From: Bacteroidales bacterium
GTDB taxonomy: Bacteria; Bacteroidota; Bacteroidia; Bacteroidales; UBA932
NCBI GenBank assembly: GCA_017538685.1
Contig: JAFYIK010000227.1
Location: 1-5,363 of the forward strand
Direction: 5' to 3'
Length of the DNA: 5,363 nt
Positions 1-5,363 of the stretch are shown one piece after another. Made by a program: the position numbers and the translations under genes. Position 1 is the first letter of the stretch. Each line of letters begins with the position of its first letter. The notes beneath the pieces were generated by a model, which saw only the letters and a program-made list of their open reading frames with translations, searched no databases and was not told where the DNA came from.

Positions 1-14
1 ATGGCAGAAATCAG

Positions 15-1016
15 TTAGAACAGTTTGACGTTGTCGAACGATGCGGTCAATTCGCCGTTTTCAATTTTGTGGATGATCTCCACGACCTTGTCGTTGTAAG
101 GCGTGGGGAAGCCGATTTTACGGCCGTAGGCGCAGACGACGCCGTTGATGGCATCGACCTCCGTCTTTTTGCCGTTCTCGATATCCTGGAGCATAGAGGC
201 CTTCAGGAGCGCGTGCTTCTTGATGGCAATGGGGATAATCTGGAACGAGAGCCACTTCTTGAAACAGCTGTGGTAATCCAGCAGTTTGACGATGTCCTTT
301 CCCTGGATAGGCTCGATCTTGATTCCGCCGGCCGCGCAGACGTCGATGCATTCCTTGATGATGCCCTGGACTATCTTGCGTGAGGCTTTGTCTTTTGCTG
401 CGCCGCCGAAAGTGGTGCCGCAGACGGTGCTCATTCCGGAGAAGGAGGCGTTGATGAGGAGCTTGCTCCAGCGTGTGCCGAGGAAGTTCCGGTCGATCTC
501 CACGGGGCCCATCAGCTCGAGCAGCGCTTTCACCTCTTCCATATGCGGGTTCGGCTTCTTCGAGAGGCTGCCGAGGGAGAATGTGAGACTGTCCGGCTCG
601 GAGGTGAGTTCGCACACACCGGGGCCCTTCATCGTGGCGCCCCAGGCTACCGTGCAGCCGAGTACGCGGTCCTCGCCCACTATCTCGCCGACGAGCAGTT
701 CGGGTATGCCGTTCTGGAGGGTGACTATCACGCCGTCCTTGGCGAGGAAGTCCTTCAGGAAGGTGACCACCTCGCGGTTTTTCTGCTGCTTGGTGAGAAG
801 GAAGATGATGTCGTAGGTGCCGCTCATCTCCTCGTCCGTGAGGGCGGTCACTTTCTGGGTGAAGTTGAGTGTGCCGACCACCTTGGCGCCGTCTTTTTTC
901 AGCGCGGCGACGTGGGCCTTGTTATGGTTGATGAGGGCTATCTGGCCTCCGTTTTTAGTGATGAATGCGCCGAGGATGGTTCCGAGCGAACCGGCGCCGT
1001 AGATTGCTGATCTCAT
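15..1016 (-). CDS. panE: Ketopantoate reductase family (PanE/ApbA) NADP-dependent oxidoreductase
   Basis: Seen: 333 aa starting with a Rossmann dinucleotide motif (GAGSLG, residues 7-12), a conserved LQNG (100-103), the RWSKLLINA segment (182-190) and a C-terminal SMLQDIENGKKTEVDAING block (274-292). Known: in E. coli PanE the matching residues are the NADPH-contacting Asn98, catalytic Lys176 and Glu256; here these are N102, K185 and E286. The family enzyme reduces 2-dehydropantoate to pantoate with NADPH in the cytoplasm, for pantothenate and CoA synthesis. It is somewhat longer than E. coli PanE (303 aa). The position matching the substrate-binding Asn184 is serine (S193), so the true substrate could be another 2-keto acid. 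The start overlaps the upstream GNAT stop as ATGA, implying coupled translation; no Shine-Dalgarno is seen. It is the last operon gene visible; nothing recognisable lies between its TAA stop and the window edge. Family assignment is firm, the exact reaction less so. Confidence 0.85.
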   Translation of the reverse strand: MRSAIYGAGSLGTILGAFITKNGGQIALINHNKAHVAALKKDGAKVVGTLNFTQKVTALTDEEMSGTYDIIFLLTKQQKNREVVTFLKDFLAKDGVIVTLQNGIPELLVGEIVGEDRVLGCTVAWGATMKGPGVCELTSEPDSLTFSLGSLSKKPNPHMEEVKALLELMGPVEIDRNFLGTRWSKLLINASFSGMSTVCGTTFGGAAKDKASRKIVQGIIKECIDVCAAGGIKIEPIQGKDIVKLLDYHSCFKKWLSFQIIPIAIKKHALLKASMLQDIENGKKTEVDAINGVVCAYGRKIGFPTPYNDKVVEIIHKIENGELTASFDNVKLF

Positions 1017-2134
1017 ATAGTCTTAACGTATGAACGCCTTCTTGTGTAGAAGGAAGGATTGTACTGTTCGAATAAAGTCTGCACCTTGAAGTTCTCTTCG
1101 AGCTGCGGGTTAAGGATGATGCGGCTCACTCCGCGCTTGATGCAGCTTTCGTGGATCTTCTTGAAGAGGAGCACGGGCGCGCCCGCACCCTGATATTCGG
1201 GCAGGACGCCTATCATAAGGGCTTCGAGCGCCGTGGGGTGCTTCAGGGCTTTCAGGATACGGAAGATGCCCAGGGGAAGAAGGCGGCCTTTGGACTTTTT
1301 CACTGCCGTGGCCAGGGTGGGAACGCAGAAGGCGAAGCCTATAGGCTTATCTTCGTCCGTGACCACCACCGCCACGAAGTCGGGATCCAGGATGGGGATG
1401 TAGGTGGCAAGATAGCCCTTGATCTGCTTATCGGTCAGCGGCGCGAAGCCGTAGAGCGGCGCGAAGCTCTCGTTGTACATATGGAAGATCTCCATTCCAT
1501 AGCGTTTGGAGAGGTCCTGCATACTCTTGCCTTCCGCGATGTGCAGCTTCGAGCGCTCCGCGATATAGGGCGCGAGCTTGAACATCTTCGGGAGCTCGGG
1601 AGCGAGGTCCACTACCCTTTGGGTCCAGTCCACGTCTTTGTCGAAACCGAGCTCGGAGAGCATCTTGTCGTAGTAGGGGTAATTGTAGATGCAGGTGAAC
1701 GAAGAGAGGTTTTCGTAGCCTTCGACCAGGAGACCCTCGCGGTCCATATCGGTGAAGCCCAGCGGGCCCGTGATCTCGGTGCAGCCTTTCGAGCGGCCGT
1801 AGTCTTCGACTGCCTTGATGAGGGCCTTCAGCACCTCCATATCTTCAATGAAGTCTATCCAGCCGAAGCGCACTTCGTTCTTGCCCCAGCGCTTGTTGGC
1901 GCTATGGTTGATGATTGCGGCAATGCGGCCGGCGACCTTGCCGTCTTTATAGGCGAGGTAGCACTCCGCTTCGCAGTACTCGTAGGCGTCGTTCTTCTTA
2001 GGGTTGAAGGTGTCGAATTCGTCGCCTCTGAGGGCGGGGACATAGTTCTCGCAGTCTTTGTAGAGCTCGAGAGGAAAGTCCACCCATTTGCCCATCTGGC
2101 GGCGGTTGGAGACCTTTAGGATTTCAGTACTCAT
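1013..2134 (-). CDS. YghO-like GNAT-fold acetyltransferase, substrate unknown
   Basis: Seen: 373 aa. The N-terminal part has WVDFPLELYKDCENYVPALR (17-36), then EAECYLAYKDGKVAGRIAAI (55-74), a GPLGFTDMDREGLLVEGY segment (123-140) and NYPYYDKMLSELGF (151-164). The C-terminal half carries a second acetyltransferase-like region with IGFAFCVP (265-272) and MIGVLPEYQGAGAPVLLF (307-324), resembling the acetyl-CoA-binding motif A with its Gln-x-x-Gly-x-Gly/Ala loop. Known: this layout matches the poorly characterised YghO family (E. coli YghO and many Bacteroidota proteins annotated as N-acetyltransferase). No signal peptide, so cytoplasmic. The start at 2134 was chosen because the family alignment begins here; the longer open frame up to 2359 reads into the GH18 gene in another frame and is not protein-like. 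It begins 11 bp after the GH18 stop, and its TGA overlaps the next ATG. The acceptor substrate is not known. Confidence 0.8.
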   Translation of the reverse strand: MSTEILKVSNRRQMGKWVDFPLELYKDCENYVPALRGDEFDTFNPKKNDAYEYCEAECYLAYKDGKVAGRIAAIINHSANKRWGKNEVRFGWIDFIEDMEVLKALIKAVEDYGRSKGCTEITGPLGFTDMDREGLLVEGYENLSSFTCIYNYPYYDKMLSELGFDKDVDWTQRVVDLAPELPKMFKLAPYIAERSKLHIAEGKSMQDLSKRYGMEIFHMYNESFAPLYGFAPLTDKQIKGYLATYIPILDPDFVAVVVTDEDKPIGFAFCVPTLATAVKKSKGRLLPLGIFRILKALKHPTALEALMIGVLPEYQGAGAPVLLFKKIHESCIKRGVSRIILNPQLEENFKVQTLFEQYNPSFYTRRRSYVKTI

Positions 2135-2145
2135 CTGTCTATGGT

Positions 2146-3285
2146 TTAGTTGGCGGCGGGATAGAACTTGTCGTAGATGGCGTGGGTCATTTCCCAGGTT
2201 GTCGTGTTGTCGCCTTCCCAGTTCCAGAACATCATTCCGCGAAGTTTCTTCGCTATCACATAATCTGCTTTCAGACCTATGGATCTGGGGTTGTCGTAGG
2301 TGAACATCATAGTGCCGCTCTTGTCTGCCAGGTAAGGCACCTTCGCGGCATCGTCCCACATTTCATTGTATTTCTCAAAAAGAGAACCCATCTTGCAGTA
2401 GTATGTTCCGTCGCCGGCATCGCTGCTGGAGGCTGCCTTGCAGTAGAAGGGAGCGCCCACGACGATCTTATCGTAAGGGATGCCCGCTTTGTAGTGCAGC
2501 GCCACGGACTCGTCCACACTGCGGCTGGTCTTGCCGCTCGACGGATACAGGGCGGAGTGGTGCTTCGGAGGACGGCCCATATCATAGGTCATCAGGTTCA
2601 CGAAGTTCATATACTGGATGCAGCTCTTAAAGTCCACGTACTTGGCGCTTGAGCTGGAAGCCATCGTGATAAGATATTTGTCTCCGAGAACCTCGCGGAG
2701 GTCCTTAAGAAGCGCCGTATAATTCTTCGTGTCCGAAGGGTCGCTTGAAATGCCTGCGGAGGAGCTTGTGGGATACTCCCAGTCCAAATCGATTCCGTCC
2801 AGTTTGTACTGGTTCACCTTCGCAAGGCAATCCTCGCAGAAACTCTTCCTGAGCTTTGGATCCCTGGCCATTTCGCTGAAATTGCCGGCGCCCCAACCTC
2901 CGATGGAAAGGAGGACCTTGAGCTTCGGATTCTTCTCCTTCAGCTTCACCATCTGCTTCAGACGGCTCACGGTCTTGATCTCCACTGAGTTGAAACTGTC
3001 GGACACCTTTCCGAATGCGTAGTTGATATGCGTGACGATGGTGGGATCGGGAATAGCGGTGTCCCAATAAGTCACGTACGCCACGATGACGAGGCTGTCT
3101 CCGGGGGCGGCAGGAGTGATGTCGGGGTCGGGATCTGTGCCGGGAGTGGGGTCAGTCTGATTCTGGGATTCATCGACCGCCTGTTTCTTCTCGAAATTGA
3201 TGATTTGATTGTCGTCGTCCGTGCATCGTGTGCAGCACAGGACACATAACGTCAAAAAGGCGATTACGCCAAGTACTTTTTTCAT
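2146..3285 (-). CDS. Exported GH18 chitinase-like glycoside hydrolase, probable lipoprotein
   Basis: Seen: 379 aa. A hydrophobic signal segment (3-18) ends in a cysteine cluster (C14, C17, C18, C21) followed by TDDDN, then a Pro/Asp/Thr-rich linker (about 40-62), then a GH18 barrel. The barrel has SIGGWG (127-132), the catalytic DGIDLDWE (163-170, matching DxxDxDxE with E170 as acid/base), LMTYDM (231-236) and a closing strand GMMFWNWEGD (350-359). Known: GH18 enzymes cut beta-1,4 GlcNAc linkages in chitin or in N-glycan cores by substrate-assisted catalysis. Only about 45 residues separate APFY (278-281) from FTYDNP (328-333), so the usual chitinase insertion domain seems absent, suggesting an open cleft. 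An acidic run after a lipidated cysteine is a surface-export signal in Bacteroidota, so an outer-membrane surface location is inferred. The start at 3285 begins the signal peptide and overlaps the upstream TGA (ATGA); the open frame to 3393 lacks sense. Chitinase versus endo-N-acetylglucosaminidase cannot be decided. Confidence 0.9.
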   Translation of the reverse strand: MKKVLGVIAFLTLCVLCCTRCTDDDNQIINFEKKQAVDESQNQTDPTPGTDPDPDITPAAPGDSLVIVAYVTYWDTAIPDPTIVTHINYAFGKVSDSFNSVEIKTVSRLKQMVKLKEKNPKLKVLLSIGGWGAGNFSEMARDPKLRKSFCEDCLAKVNQYKLDGIDLDWEYPTSSSAGISSDPSDTKNYTALLKDLREVLGDKYLITMASSSSAKYVDFKSCIQYMNFVNLMTYDMGRPPKHHSALYPSSGKTSRSVDESVALHYKAGIPYDKIVVGAPFYCKAASSSDAGDGTYYCKMGSLFEKYNEMWDDAAKVPYLADKSGTMMFTYDNPRSIGLKADYVIAKKLRGMMFWNWEGDNTTTWEMTHAIYDKFYPAAN

Positions 3286-4004
3286 AGCGAATAATAAACG
3301 GTTTCGTAGGAATAATAGCCGTAGGAGGTCAGGGTCCAGGAAGAGGAGCCGTCGTATTCGTAGCTCTTGAACTCCATCCTGCCGTTCATCCACTGGTAGA
3401 CTGTCCTTTCAGTGGGTAAATTGTCCACATAGTGCGTCACTACCGTGAGGTCGTCGTCGTAAGTGGTGATGGTTTCCTCCTTGTTAACGAATTTCCAGTC
3501 TTCTGCTTCGGCGTCATAGACGTAATTCTGGAAGGACTGTGTGCTGTAGTACGACGAATAAACCCTCATCCTGGTCTTCACTCCGTTTTCGGTAGTGGTG
3601 ATAGTGTACCAGCTGCCGTCGTAGGCATACTCGTCCACCGAAGTCGTCTGCCCTGCGGCATTGCGCGTCACCACGCTGTCCACCATCGAGCGGGCGTTGT
3701 CGCGGAAATAGACCGTCATAGTGCCGTTGGGCTGCAGCACGCCCTCCACCACTGTGCTGTCCGTGTGGATCTCCAGATTGTCCTTGAAGGTCAGTCTGCA
3801 GACCTCCGTGAGGGCGTCGTTGACTTTTGTGCGGATTATGTATCCGTCGTCGATATAAGTGTACGTGGACACGCGTTTGGTGGCCCCGTCCGCCGAAGTC
3901 TCGGAATATGTGTCCACTCTCTGCAATGAATATTGCTGAGGTTCTTTCTCCCCGCAGGAGGCCAGCGCCAGGATTGCGAGGAGAACGAAAAGGTATTTTC
4001 TCAT
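3282..4004 (-). CDS. Lipoprotein of unknown function with repeated Tyr-x-Tyr-Asp strands
   Basis: Seen: 240 aa beginning with a classic lipoprotein signal peptide, MRKYLFVLLAILALAS followed by C17 (lipobox LASC), then GEKEPQ. The mature part is rich in Tyr, Thr, Ser and Val and looks all-beta. A Y-x-Y-D motif recurs at 126-129 (YAYD), 161-164 (YVYD) and 215-218 (YEYD), with a looser copy YTYIDDG at 48-54, each followed by a Thr/Trp-rich strand. The C-terminus is tyrosine-rich (YGYYSYETVYYSL, 228-240). I do not recognise a named family; similar alternating Y-x-YD strands occur in Bacteroidota lipoproteins of unknown function and loosely recall RHS/YD repeats. The start lies 4 bp after the rubrerythrin TAA, and the TGA overlaps the GH18 ATG, so it is probably made together with the GH18 protein. 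A partner or glycan-binding role for the hydrolase is inference from position only. Confidence 0.85.
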   Translation of the reverse strand: MRKYLFVLLAILALASCGEKEPQQYSLQRVDTYSETSADGATKRVSTYTYIDDGYIIRTKVNDALTEVCRLTFKDNLEIHTDSTVVEGVLQPNGTMTVYFRDNARSMVDSVVTRNAAGQTTSVDEYAYDGSWYTITTTENGVKTRMRVYSSYYSTQSFQNYVYDAEAEDWKFVNKEETITTYDDDLTVVTHYVDNLPTERTVYQWMNGRMEFKSYEYDGSSSWTLTSYGYYSYETVYYSL

Positions 4005-4008
4005 AACA

Positions 4009-4548
4009 TTAATAATTCTCCGCGTGGATCTCGAAGTAAGCCTGAGGGTGGTTGCAGACAGGGCAGGTCTCGGGGGCCTTCTCGCCTACTACGATATGGC
4101 CACAGTTGCGGCACTCCCACACCTTCACGCTGGACTTCGCGAACACCTCCGCAGTCTCCACGTTCTTCAGAAGTGCGCGGTAACGCTCTTCGTGCCTCTT
4201 CTCTATCGCCGCCACTCCGCGGAACTTCTCCGCAAGCTCGTGGAAGCCTTCTTCGTCGGCCGTCCTGGCGAAGCCCTCGTACATATCGGTCCATTCGTAA
4301 TTCTCTCCGTCGGCTGCGGCTGCGAGGTTCTCGGCAGTGCTGCCTATGCCGTCGTGGAGCTCCTTATACCACATCTTGGCGTGCTCCTTTTCGTTGTCGG
4401 CGGTCTTGAGGAAGATCTCGGCGATCTGCTCGAAGCCTTCTTTCTTGGCCTTGGAAGCGAAATATGTGTACTTGTTGCGAGCCTGCGACTCTCCCGCGAA
4501 TGCGGCTGCGAGGTTCTCGGCGGTCTTTGTTCCGGCGTATTTGTTCAT
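4009..4548 (-). CDS. rbr: Rubrerythrin (diiron peroxidase with rubredoxin domain)
   Basis: Seen: 179 aa. The N-terminal ferritin-like four-helix bundle (about 5-130) has diiron ligands in the expected order: E20 in [11 protein letters not shown]53-x-x-H56 in NEKEHA, E82-x-x-E85 in GENYEWT, and E116-x-x-H119 in [11 protein letters not shown]-terminal rubredoxin-like domain holds one Fe(SCys)4 site, C146-x-x-C149 and C162-x-x-C165, ending HPQAYFEI. Known: rubrerythrins reduce hydrogen peroxide to water in the cytoplasm of anaerobes and microaerophiles, taking electrons through rubredoxin. The length is close to the usual 180-195 aa and no key residue is missing. It is the first gene of the minus-strand operon, 71 bp from the divergent tcdA start, and is followed after 4 bp by the unknown lipoprotein gene. 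No Shine-Dalgarno precedes the ATG. A palindrome over its promoter suggests regulation, possibly by peroxide or oxygen (inference). Confidence 0.97.
   Translation of the reverse strand: MNKYAGTKTAENLAAAFAGESQARNKYTYFASKAKKEGFEQIAEIFLKTADNEKEHAKMWYKELHDGIGSTAENLAAAADGENYEWTDMYEGFARTADEEGFHELAEKFRGVAAIEKRHEERYRALLKNVETAEVFAKSSVKVWECRNCGHIVVGEKAPETCPVCNHPQAYFEIHAENY
4315..4521 (-). repeat. 21-bp exact direct repeat inside rubrerythrin (4315-4335 and 4501-4521)
   Basis: The two 21-bp copies are identical and lie 186 bp (62 codons) apart in the same frame. They encode the peptide AENLAAA at residues 10-16 and 72-78, the starts of two matching helices of the four-helix bundle. The codon for the preceding Thr differs (ACC against ACT), so identity stops just there. 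The repeat reflects the two-fold internal symmetry of the ferritin-like fold rather than a mobile or regulatory element. Confidence 0.8.
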
Positions 4549-4560
4549 AGCGTCAATAAT

Positions 4561-4579
4561 TTAATTTTACCAAAATTAA
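4561..4579. promoter_or_regulatory. Perfect 8-3-8 inverted repeat over the rubrerythrin promoter, candidate operator
   Basis: TTAATTTT (4561-4568) and AAAATTAA (4572-4579) are exact reverse complements separated by ACC. The right arm covers seven of the eight bases of the predicted rubrerythrin -7 box, and the repeat spans the expected transcription start, so a dimeric repressor bound here would block initiation. The size suits a dimeric regulator. It is not an exact PerR box (7-1-7, TTATAAT-type) nor an FNR site (TTGAT-N4-ATCAA). The regulator is unknown. Confidence 0.5.
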
Positions 4580-4602
4580 TCATTCTTTATGTAAAACAGA
4601 AA
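4571..4602 (-). promoter_or_regulatory. Predicted Bacteroidota-type promoter of the rubrerythrin operon
   Basis: Read on the minus strand, TAATTTTG (4578-4571) matches all fixed positions of the Bacteroidota -7 element TAnnTTTG. Twenty bases upstream, TTTC (4602-4599) matches three of four bases of the -33 element TTTG; TCTG at 4600-4597 is an alternative with an 18-base gap. Transcription would begin near 4567, leaving a leader of roughly 20 bases before the ATG. The region is AT-rich, so one such match can arise by chance; position and orientation support it. Confidence 0.6.
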
Positions 4603-4605
4603 TAT

Positions 4606-4613
4606 TAAATTTG
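4606..4613 (+). promoter_or_regulatory. Predicted -7 promoter element for tcdA, very close to its start codon
   Basis: TAAATTTG is a full match to the Bacteroidota -7 element TAnnTTTG and lies only 6 bases before the tcdA ATG. The -33 region about 20 bases upstream (around 4582-4588, ATTCTTT) is a poor match to TTTG. If the element is used, the transcript would start at or within a few bases of the ATG, giving a leaderless or nearly leaderless message. The call rests on one short motif in AT-rich DNA. Confidence 0.4.
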
Positions 4614-4619
4614 TAATTG

Positions 4620-5363
4620 ATGAATACTGATAACCAATTGTTTTCCAGAACTTCCCTGCTGGTAGGAGATGACGTGATGAAGGCTTTCAGCGAAGCCCGG
4701 GTGATTATCTTCGGCGCGGGCGGAGTGGGCAGTTGGTGCGCAGAGGGCCTCGTAAGGTCGGGCGTCAGGCATCTGACGATAGTGGATCCGGACCGCGTGA
4801 ATCCCACAAACGTGAACCGCCAGCTCCAGGCGACGAGCAGGACGATAGGTGAAGTGAAAGTCGAAGCCCTGAAGGCCCGCCTGATGGAAATAAACCCTGA
4901 TGCTGAAATCACTGCCCTTCAGAAAGTCTACGAAGACGAAAACTATCAGGACTGGGGCTTCGAGGACTACGATTATATTATCGACGCCATAGACTCCCTG
5001 AAAGACAAGATTTCCCTGCTTCTCAGGGCCTCGCAGTTCAAGGCGAAGATCTATTCGTCGATGGGCGCGGCGCTGAAGGTTGACCCCACGAAGATCAAAG
5101 TGGCCGAGTTCTGGGATGTCCGCGGCTGCCCCCTGGGCTCGATGCTGCGCAAGCGTATGCGCCAGGCGAAGACCTTCCCCCATAAGAACATCTACTGCGT
5201 ATACGACGAAGAGGTGCTGGAGAACCGCGGCATCGCGCCCGCGCCGGCAGACGACAACCCTATGGAATCGAAAAAGGCAGTCACCAACGGCACGACCGGC
5301 CATATTACCGCAATCTTCGGAATGACGCTCGCCGGCCTCGTAATCAAAGATATATACACTAAA
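4620..5363 (+). CDS. tcdA: tRNA threonylcarbamoyladenosine dehydratase (TcdA/CsdL), 3' end cut by the window
   Basis: Seen: 248 codons are open from ATG 4620 to the window end with no stop. The protein begins MNTDNQLFSRTSLLVGDD, then a nucleotide-binding GAGGVGSWCAEGL (32-44), VDPDRVNPTNVNRQ (55-68), TIGEVK (75-80), DAIDSLKDK (122-130) and VDPTKIKVAEF (154-164), ending in GTTGHITAIFGMTLAGL (224-240). Known: this is the E1/ThiF-like fold; TcdA uses ATP to activate and cyclise t6A37 of ANN-decoding tRNAs to ct6A, aided in E. coli by the CsdA-CsdE sulfur system. The motifs align along the whole E. coli protein (268 aa), so only a short C-terminal tail should be missing. It lacks the paired CxxC zinc motifs of MoeB/ThiF, which favours TcdA. 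An in-frame TAA at 4614-4616 fixes the start at 4620, the TTG at 4617 being less likely. It is transcribed divergently from rubrerythrin. Confidence 0.93.
   Translation, partial: MNTDNQLFSRTSLLVGDDVMKAFSEARVIIFGAGGVGSWCAEGLVRSGVRHLTIVDPDRVNPTNVNRQLQATSRTIGEVKVEALKARLMEINPDAEITALQKVYEDENYQDWGFEDYDYIIDAIDSLKDKISLLLRASQFKAKIYSSMGAALKVDPTKIKVAEFWDVRGCPLGSMLRKRMRQAKTFPHKNIYCVYDEEVLENRGIAPAPADDNPMESKKAVTNGTTGHITAIFGMTLAGLVIKDIYTK

Noticed and set aside
1..18. Plus-strand ATG at the window edge (MAEIS then stop)
   Set aside because: Five codons only, overlapping the end of the PanE-like gene, with no supporting signal.
118..615. Second minus-strand frame inside the PanE-like gene
   Set aside because: It is a frameshifted shadow rich in Arg, His and Pro. 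The real frame covers the same bases with intact Rossmann and catalytic motifs.
1151..2119. Long 322-codon open frame on the plus strand opposite the GNAT gene
   Set aside because: It is antisense to a gene with clear family motifs, its translation resembles no family I know, and long antisense frames are common in GC-rich coding DNA.
2135..2359. Extended N-terminus of the GNAT gene up to 2359
   Set aside because: The extra 75 codons lie inside the GH18 gene in another frame and give an Arg/His-rich, unstructured-looking sequence. Family similarity starts just after the Met at 2134.
3286..3393. Extended N-terminus of the GH18 gene up to 3393
   Set aside because: It would bury the signal peptide behind 36 residues read out of frame through the lipoprotein gene. 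The Met at 3285 starts a proper signal peptide and makes an ATGA overlap.
4561..4579. The palindrome read as a transcription terminator
   Set aside because: The stem has no G or C pairs and would be a weak hairpin. It sits between two divergent gene starts, where no transcript needs to end.
4605..5303. 232-codon minus-strand open frame opposite tcdA
   Set aside because: The plus strand encodes a full set of TcdA motifs here. The antisense product shows no domain, and its tail lies in the AT-rich promoter gap.

Overview
The window looks like a piece of a Bacteroidales (phylum Bacteroidota) chromosome. Three things point there. The lipoprotein signal peptides have the phylum's style, including an acidic run just after a cysteine. 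The gene starts have no clear Shine-Dalgarno sequence. The one real intergenic gap contains two matches to the Bacteroidota -7 promoter element TAnnTTTG, one on each strand. Genus and species cannot be fixed from this sequence. No mobile element, RNA gene, CRISPR array or phage gene was seen.

Layout: five genes lie head to tail on the minus strand from about 4548 down to 15, and one gene runs the other way from 4620 off the right edge. In transcription order the minus-strand run is rubrerythrin (4548-4009), a lipoprotein of unknown function (4004-3282), a GH18 chitinase-like exported lipoprotein (3285-2146), a YghO-like GNAT-fold protein (2134-1013) and a ketopantoate-reductase-family (PanE/ApbA) enzyme (1016-15). 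Gaps are 4 bp, -4 bp (ATGA), 11 bp and -4 bp (ATGA), so this is very probably one operon, with translational coupling at two junctions. The plus-strand gene is a TcdA/CsdL-type tRNA threonylcarbamoyladenosine dehydratase. It is open at its 3' end because the window stops before its stop codon.

The 71-bp gap between rubrerythrin and tcdA (4549-4619) is the only real non-coding DNA. It has 13 G or C in 71 bases, while the flanking genes are GC-rich. It holds a TAnnTTTG match for each direction and a perfect 8-3-8 inverted repeat lying over the predicted rubrerythrin -7 box, a natural candidate for an operator.

How the genes might work together: rubrerythrin is a cytoplasmic peroxide-reducing enzyme of anaerobes, the two lipoproteins are exported and one is a probable glycan hydrolase, and the last two are cytoplasmic enzymes of uncertain substrate. 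I see no single known pathway joining them. The tightest pairs, unknown lipoprotein with GH18 and GNAT with PanE-like, are the most likely functional partners. I do not see clear evidence of a new defence or mobile system here. The points of interest are the operator-like palindrome, the unknown coupled lipoprotein and the uncertain substrates of the last two enzymes.
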